Assembly (NCBI GenBank): GCA_023250385.1
Contig: JAHFAU010000031.1
Coordinates: forward strand, 1-15,394
Direction: 5' to 3'
Source: Anaerolineales bacterium
GTDB taxonomy: Bacteria > Chloroflexota > Anaerolineae > Anaerolineales > E44-bin32
Length of the DNA stretch: 15,394 bases
A program made the position numbers and the translations under genes. How positions within the stretch are numbered: the stretch's first letter is position 1; every line of letters starts with the position of its first letter. Positions 13,862-15,394 of this stretch are shown here, in pieces. The notes beneath the pieces are model-generated. The model did not search any database, had not been told where the DNA came from, and saw nothing but the letters and a program-made list of their open reading frames with translations.

Positions 13862-14791
13862 ATGAACGAAGCCGAACGCCTGGCAGCCTTTGAGGCTCGC
13901 ATTCACCGGGGAGAAAAAATCGAACCCGGCGACTGGATGCCGGAGGAGTACCGCCGGCAGCTGATCCGAATGATCTCGCAGCATGCCCACAGCGAGATCG
14001 TCGGGATGCTTCCGGAGGGAGCCTGGATCACAAGAGCTCCCAACCTGCGCCGCAAGCTGGTGCTGCTCGCCAAGGTGCAGGATGAGGCGGGCCACGGGCA
14101 GTATCTCTATCACGCGGCCGAGACGCTGGGAGCGACCCGGGAAGAGATGATCGAAGCGCTGCTCTCCGGCCGAGCCAAATACTCGAGCATCTTTAACTAT
14201 CCTTCGCAGTCTTGGGCCGATATGGGCGTAATCGGGTGGTTTGTGGACGGGGCCGCCATTTTGAACCAGACCATGCTGGCCCGCTGCTCCTATGGCCCGT
14301 ACTCGCGGGCGAATATCCGGATCTCCGCCGAAGAGAGCTTCCACATGAAGCAGGGCAAGGAGCAGGTGATCTTGATGTCGCAGGGCACCCCCGGCCAGCG
14401 AACGATGGTCCAGGACGCCGTCAACCGGTGGTGGTGGCCGACCGTGATGATGTTTGGTCCGCATGACCACGAGTCGCCCAACAGCCCGGTCCTCATCCGC
14501 TGGGGGATCAAGACCAAGACCAATGATGAGCTGCGGCAGGACTTTGTCAACCAGGTGGCGCCGGAGGTGCTGGAGCTTGGGCTAAGCTTGCCTGACCCCG
14601 ATCTTCGCTATGAGCAGGCGTCGGGGAATTGGCTGACCGGTCCGATCGATTGGGACGAGTTCTGGCGGGTGGTCAAAGGCAATGGACCGTGCAACGCGGA
14701 GCGGATCGCGGCCAGACGGAAAGCCCATGCCGATGGAGAGTGGGTCCGAGAGGCCTTGGCGGCTTACGCCGAGCGGCAGCCCACCACATGA
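13862..14791 (+). CDS. paaA: Ring-1,2-phenylacetyl-CoA epoxidase subunit PaaA (catalytic, diiron)
   Basis: The catalytic subunit of the multicomponent oxygenase that epoxidises the ring of phenylacetyl-CoA. 309 residues, the usual size, and very close to well-known PaaA proteins from IEPGDWMPEEYRRQLI onward. All diiron ligands are seen: E45 in AHSEIVGMLPEG, E75 and H78 in VQDEAGHGQYLY, D129 in WFVDGA, and E158 and H161 in AEESFHMKQGKEQ. Each sits three residues later than in E. coli PaaA. The ATG at 13862 has no strong ribosome-binding site, but a perfect TATAAT lies 55 bases before it. The stop overlaps the paaB start as ATGA. Confidence 0.97.
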   Translation: MNEAERLAAFEARIHRGEKIEPGDWMPEEYRRQLIRMISQHAHSEIVGMLPEGAWITRAPNLRRKLVLLAKVQDEAGHGQYLYHAAETLGATREEMIEALLSGRAKYSSIFNYPSQSWADMGVIGWFVDGAAILNQTMLARCSYGPYSRANIRISAEESFHMKQGKEQVILMSQGTPGQRTMVQDAVNRWWWPTVMMFGPHDHESPNSPVLIRWGIKTKTNDELRQDFVNQVAPEVLELGLSLPDPDLRYEQASGNWLTGPIDWDEFWRVVKGNGPCNAERIAARRKAHADGEWVREALAAYAERQPTT

Positions 14792-15327
14792 CGGATACCC
14801 AGTGGCCGCGGTTCCAGGTGTTTCACCAAGAGCAGCCAGGCCGACCGCATACGAACGCCGGGGCCGTGCACGCACCCGACGCGGAGCTGGCCATACAGAA
14901 CGCACGGGACGTGTTCGTCCGCCGGCCGGACTGCGTCAGCCTGTGGGTAGTTCCGGCGGATCAGATCTTCAGCTTGACCGCAGAAGAGATCAGTCGATCG
15001 GGTCTGCCTCCAGCTCCGGCCGCGGAAGGGGGGCTGCAGCGCTACCTGGTCTTCATTAAGAGGACCCAGGTCGGATCCCATGAGCACGCGGGTGCCGTGT
15101 CGGCGACCTCCGGGCAGGCGGCCTTGGCCGAGGCAGTGAGCACCTTTGGGAAGGCGGATGGCCTGGTCTGGTGGGTGGTGCCTGAGAGGCTGGTCAACCG
15201 AACGGAGGCCGACCAGATTGGCAGCCTGTTCGGACCGGCCAAGGACAAGCCCTATCGGGACCAGGCCTTCTACCATACGACGACCCTGATGCGGCAGATT
15301 CGCGGGCGCCCGAAGCAAGAAGCATGA
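14788..15327 (+). CDS. paaB: Phenylacetyl-CoA epoxidase subunit PaaB, tandem-duplicated form
   Basis: PaaB is a small non-catalytic subunit needed for the PaaABCE epoxidase and bridges the PaaAC units. The usual length is about 95 residues; this protein has 179 and contains two PaaB-like units. Unit 1 (about 6-68) runs WPRFQVF, then AGAVHAPDAELAIQNARD, VRRPDCVSLWVV. Unit 2 (about 84-162) runs LQRYLVF, AGAVSATSGQAALAEA, DGLVWWVV and ends with the family tail FGPAKDKPYRDQAFY, which unit 1 lacks. A Gly/Pro/Ala-rich linker at 71-83 joins them. The start overlaps the paaA stop as ATGA, and the stop overlaps the paaC start in the same way. A longer upstream frame only reads paaA in another phase. 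Confidence 0.93.
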   Translation: MTDTQWPRFQVFHQEQPGRPHTNAGAVHAPDAELAIQNARDVFVRRPDCVSLWVVPADQIFSLTAEEISRSGLPPAPAAEGGLQRYLVFIKRTQVGSHEHAGAVSATSGQAALAEAVSTFGKADGLVWWVVPERLVNRTEADQIGSLFGPAKDKPYRDQAFYHTTTLMRQIRGRPKQEA

Positions 15328-15394
15328 AAGCCGAATTCCGCGAAGCGCTGGCGAACTACCTGACGGCACTCGGGGATGACGAGTTAATTCTGGC
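15324..15394 (+). CDS. paaC: Phenylacetyl-CoA epoxidase subunit PaaC (3' truncated by window edge)
   Basis: Only the first 23 codons and part of the next are inside the window. The start ATG overlaps the paaB stop as ATGA. The translation includes ANYLTALGDDELIL, which matches the start of PaaC, where an LGDxxLxL element precedes a conserved RxxEW segment. PaaC is the structural, ferritin-like partner of PaaA. The order paaA-paaB-paaC supports the call, which rests on little sequence. Confidence 0.8.
   Translation, partial: MKAEFREALANYLTALGDDELIL

Noticed and set aside
14629..14787. N-terminal extension of paaB
   Set aside because: It is only the end of paaA read in another frame; the ATGA overlap gives the natural start.

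Overview
This is a high-GC bacterial chromosomal segment of housekeeping and catabolic genes. There is no phage, insertion sequence, CRISPR array, tRNA or rRNA in it. The host cannot be fixed from one window. The two-subunit glycine decarboxylase (GcvPA plus GcvPB), the TGS-domain nucleoside kinase, the aerobic phenylacetate (paa) genes and a probable leaderless promoter would fit Chloroflexota or another deep high-GC lineage. That placement is a guess. Coding density is high, and neighbouring genes often overlap by 4-8 bases.

Layout. (1) Positions 3-638: 3' part of a glyoxalase II-like metallo-beta-lactamase-fold hydrolase. It converges with (2) a leftward operon (3377 down to 642) of tgt, uppP and an orphan PstS-like lipoprotein, joined by short overlaps. 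(3) 3460-4578: alr, divergent from tgt, with interlocked promoters and a predicted leaderless start. (4) 5703 down to 4693: an SDR-type L-threonine 3-dehydrogenase. (5) 5817-9283: the divergent glycine cleavage operon, with a sigma70-type promoter, a tandem glycine riboswitch ending in an intrinsic terminator, then gcvH-gcvPA-gcvPB. gcvT is not in the window. (6) 9492-11213: a single TGS/ThrRS-like/uridine-kinase-type protein followed by a terminator. (7) 11265 to the right edge: a rightward phenylacetyl-CoA catabolic cluster of a 3-hydroxyacyl-CoA dehydrogenase, a BadI/MenB-like crotonase, paaA, a duplicated paaB and the start of paaC, which is cut by the window edge.

How the genes work together. 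Threonine dehydrogenase feeds glycine production (through 2-amino-3-ketobutyrate). The divergent riboswitch operon would then oxidise glycine when it is abundant, with a T-protein encoded elsewhere. The last cluster would activate phenylacetyl-CoA by ring epoxidation (PaaABC) and carry out later CoA-ester hydratase/hydrolase and dehydrogenase steps. Its most unusual parts are a PaaB made of two fused PaaB units, a dehydrogenase whose second half looks like a decayed copy of the first, and a crotonase whose active-site region resembles ring-opening hydrolases more than classical hydratases. I see no wholly new multi-gene system, but these departures from the textbook paa set are worth checking.
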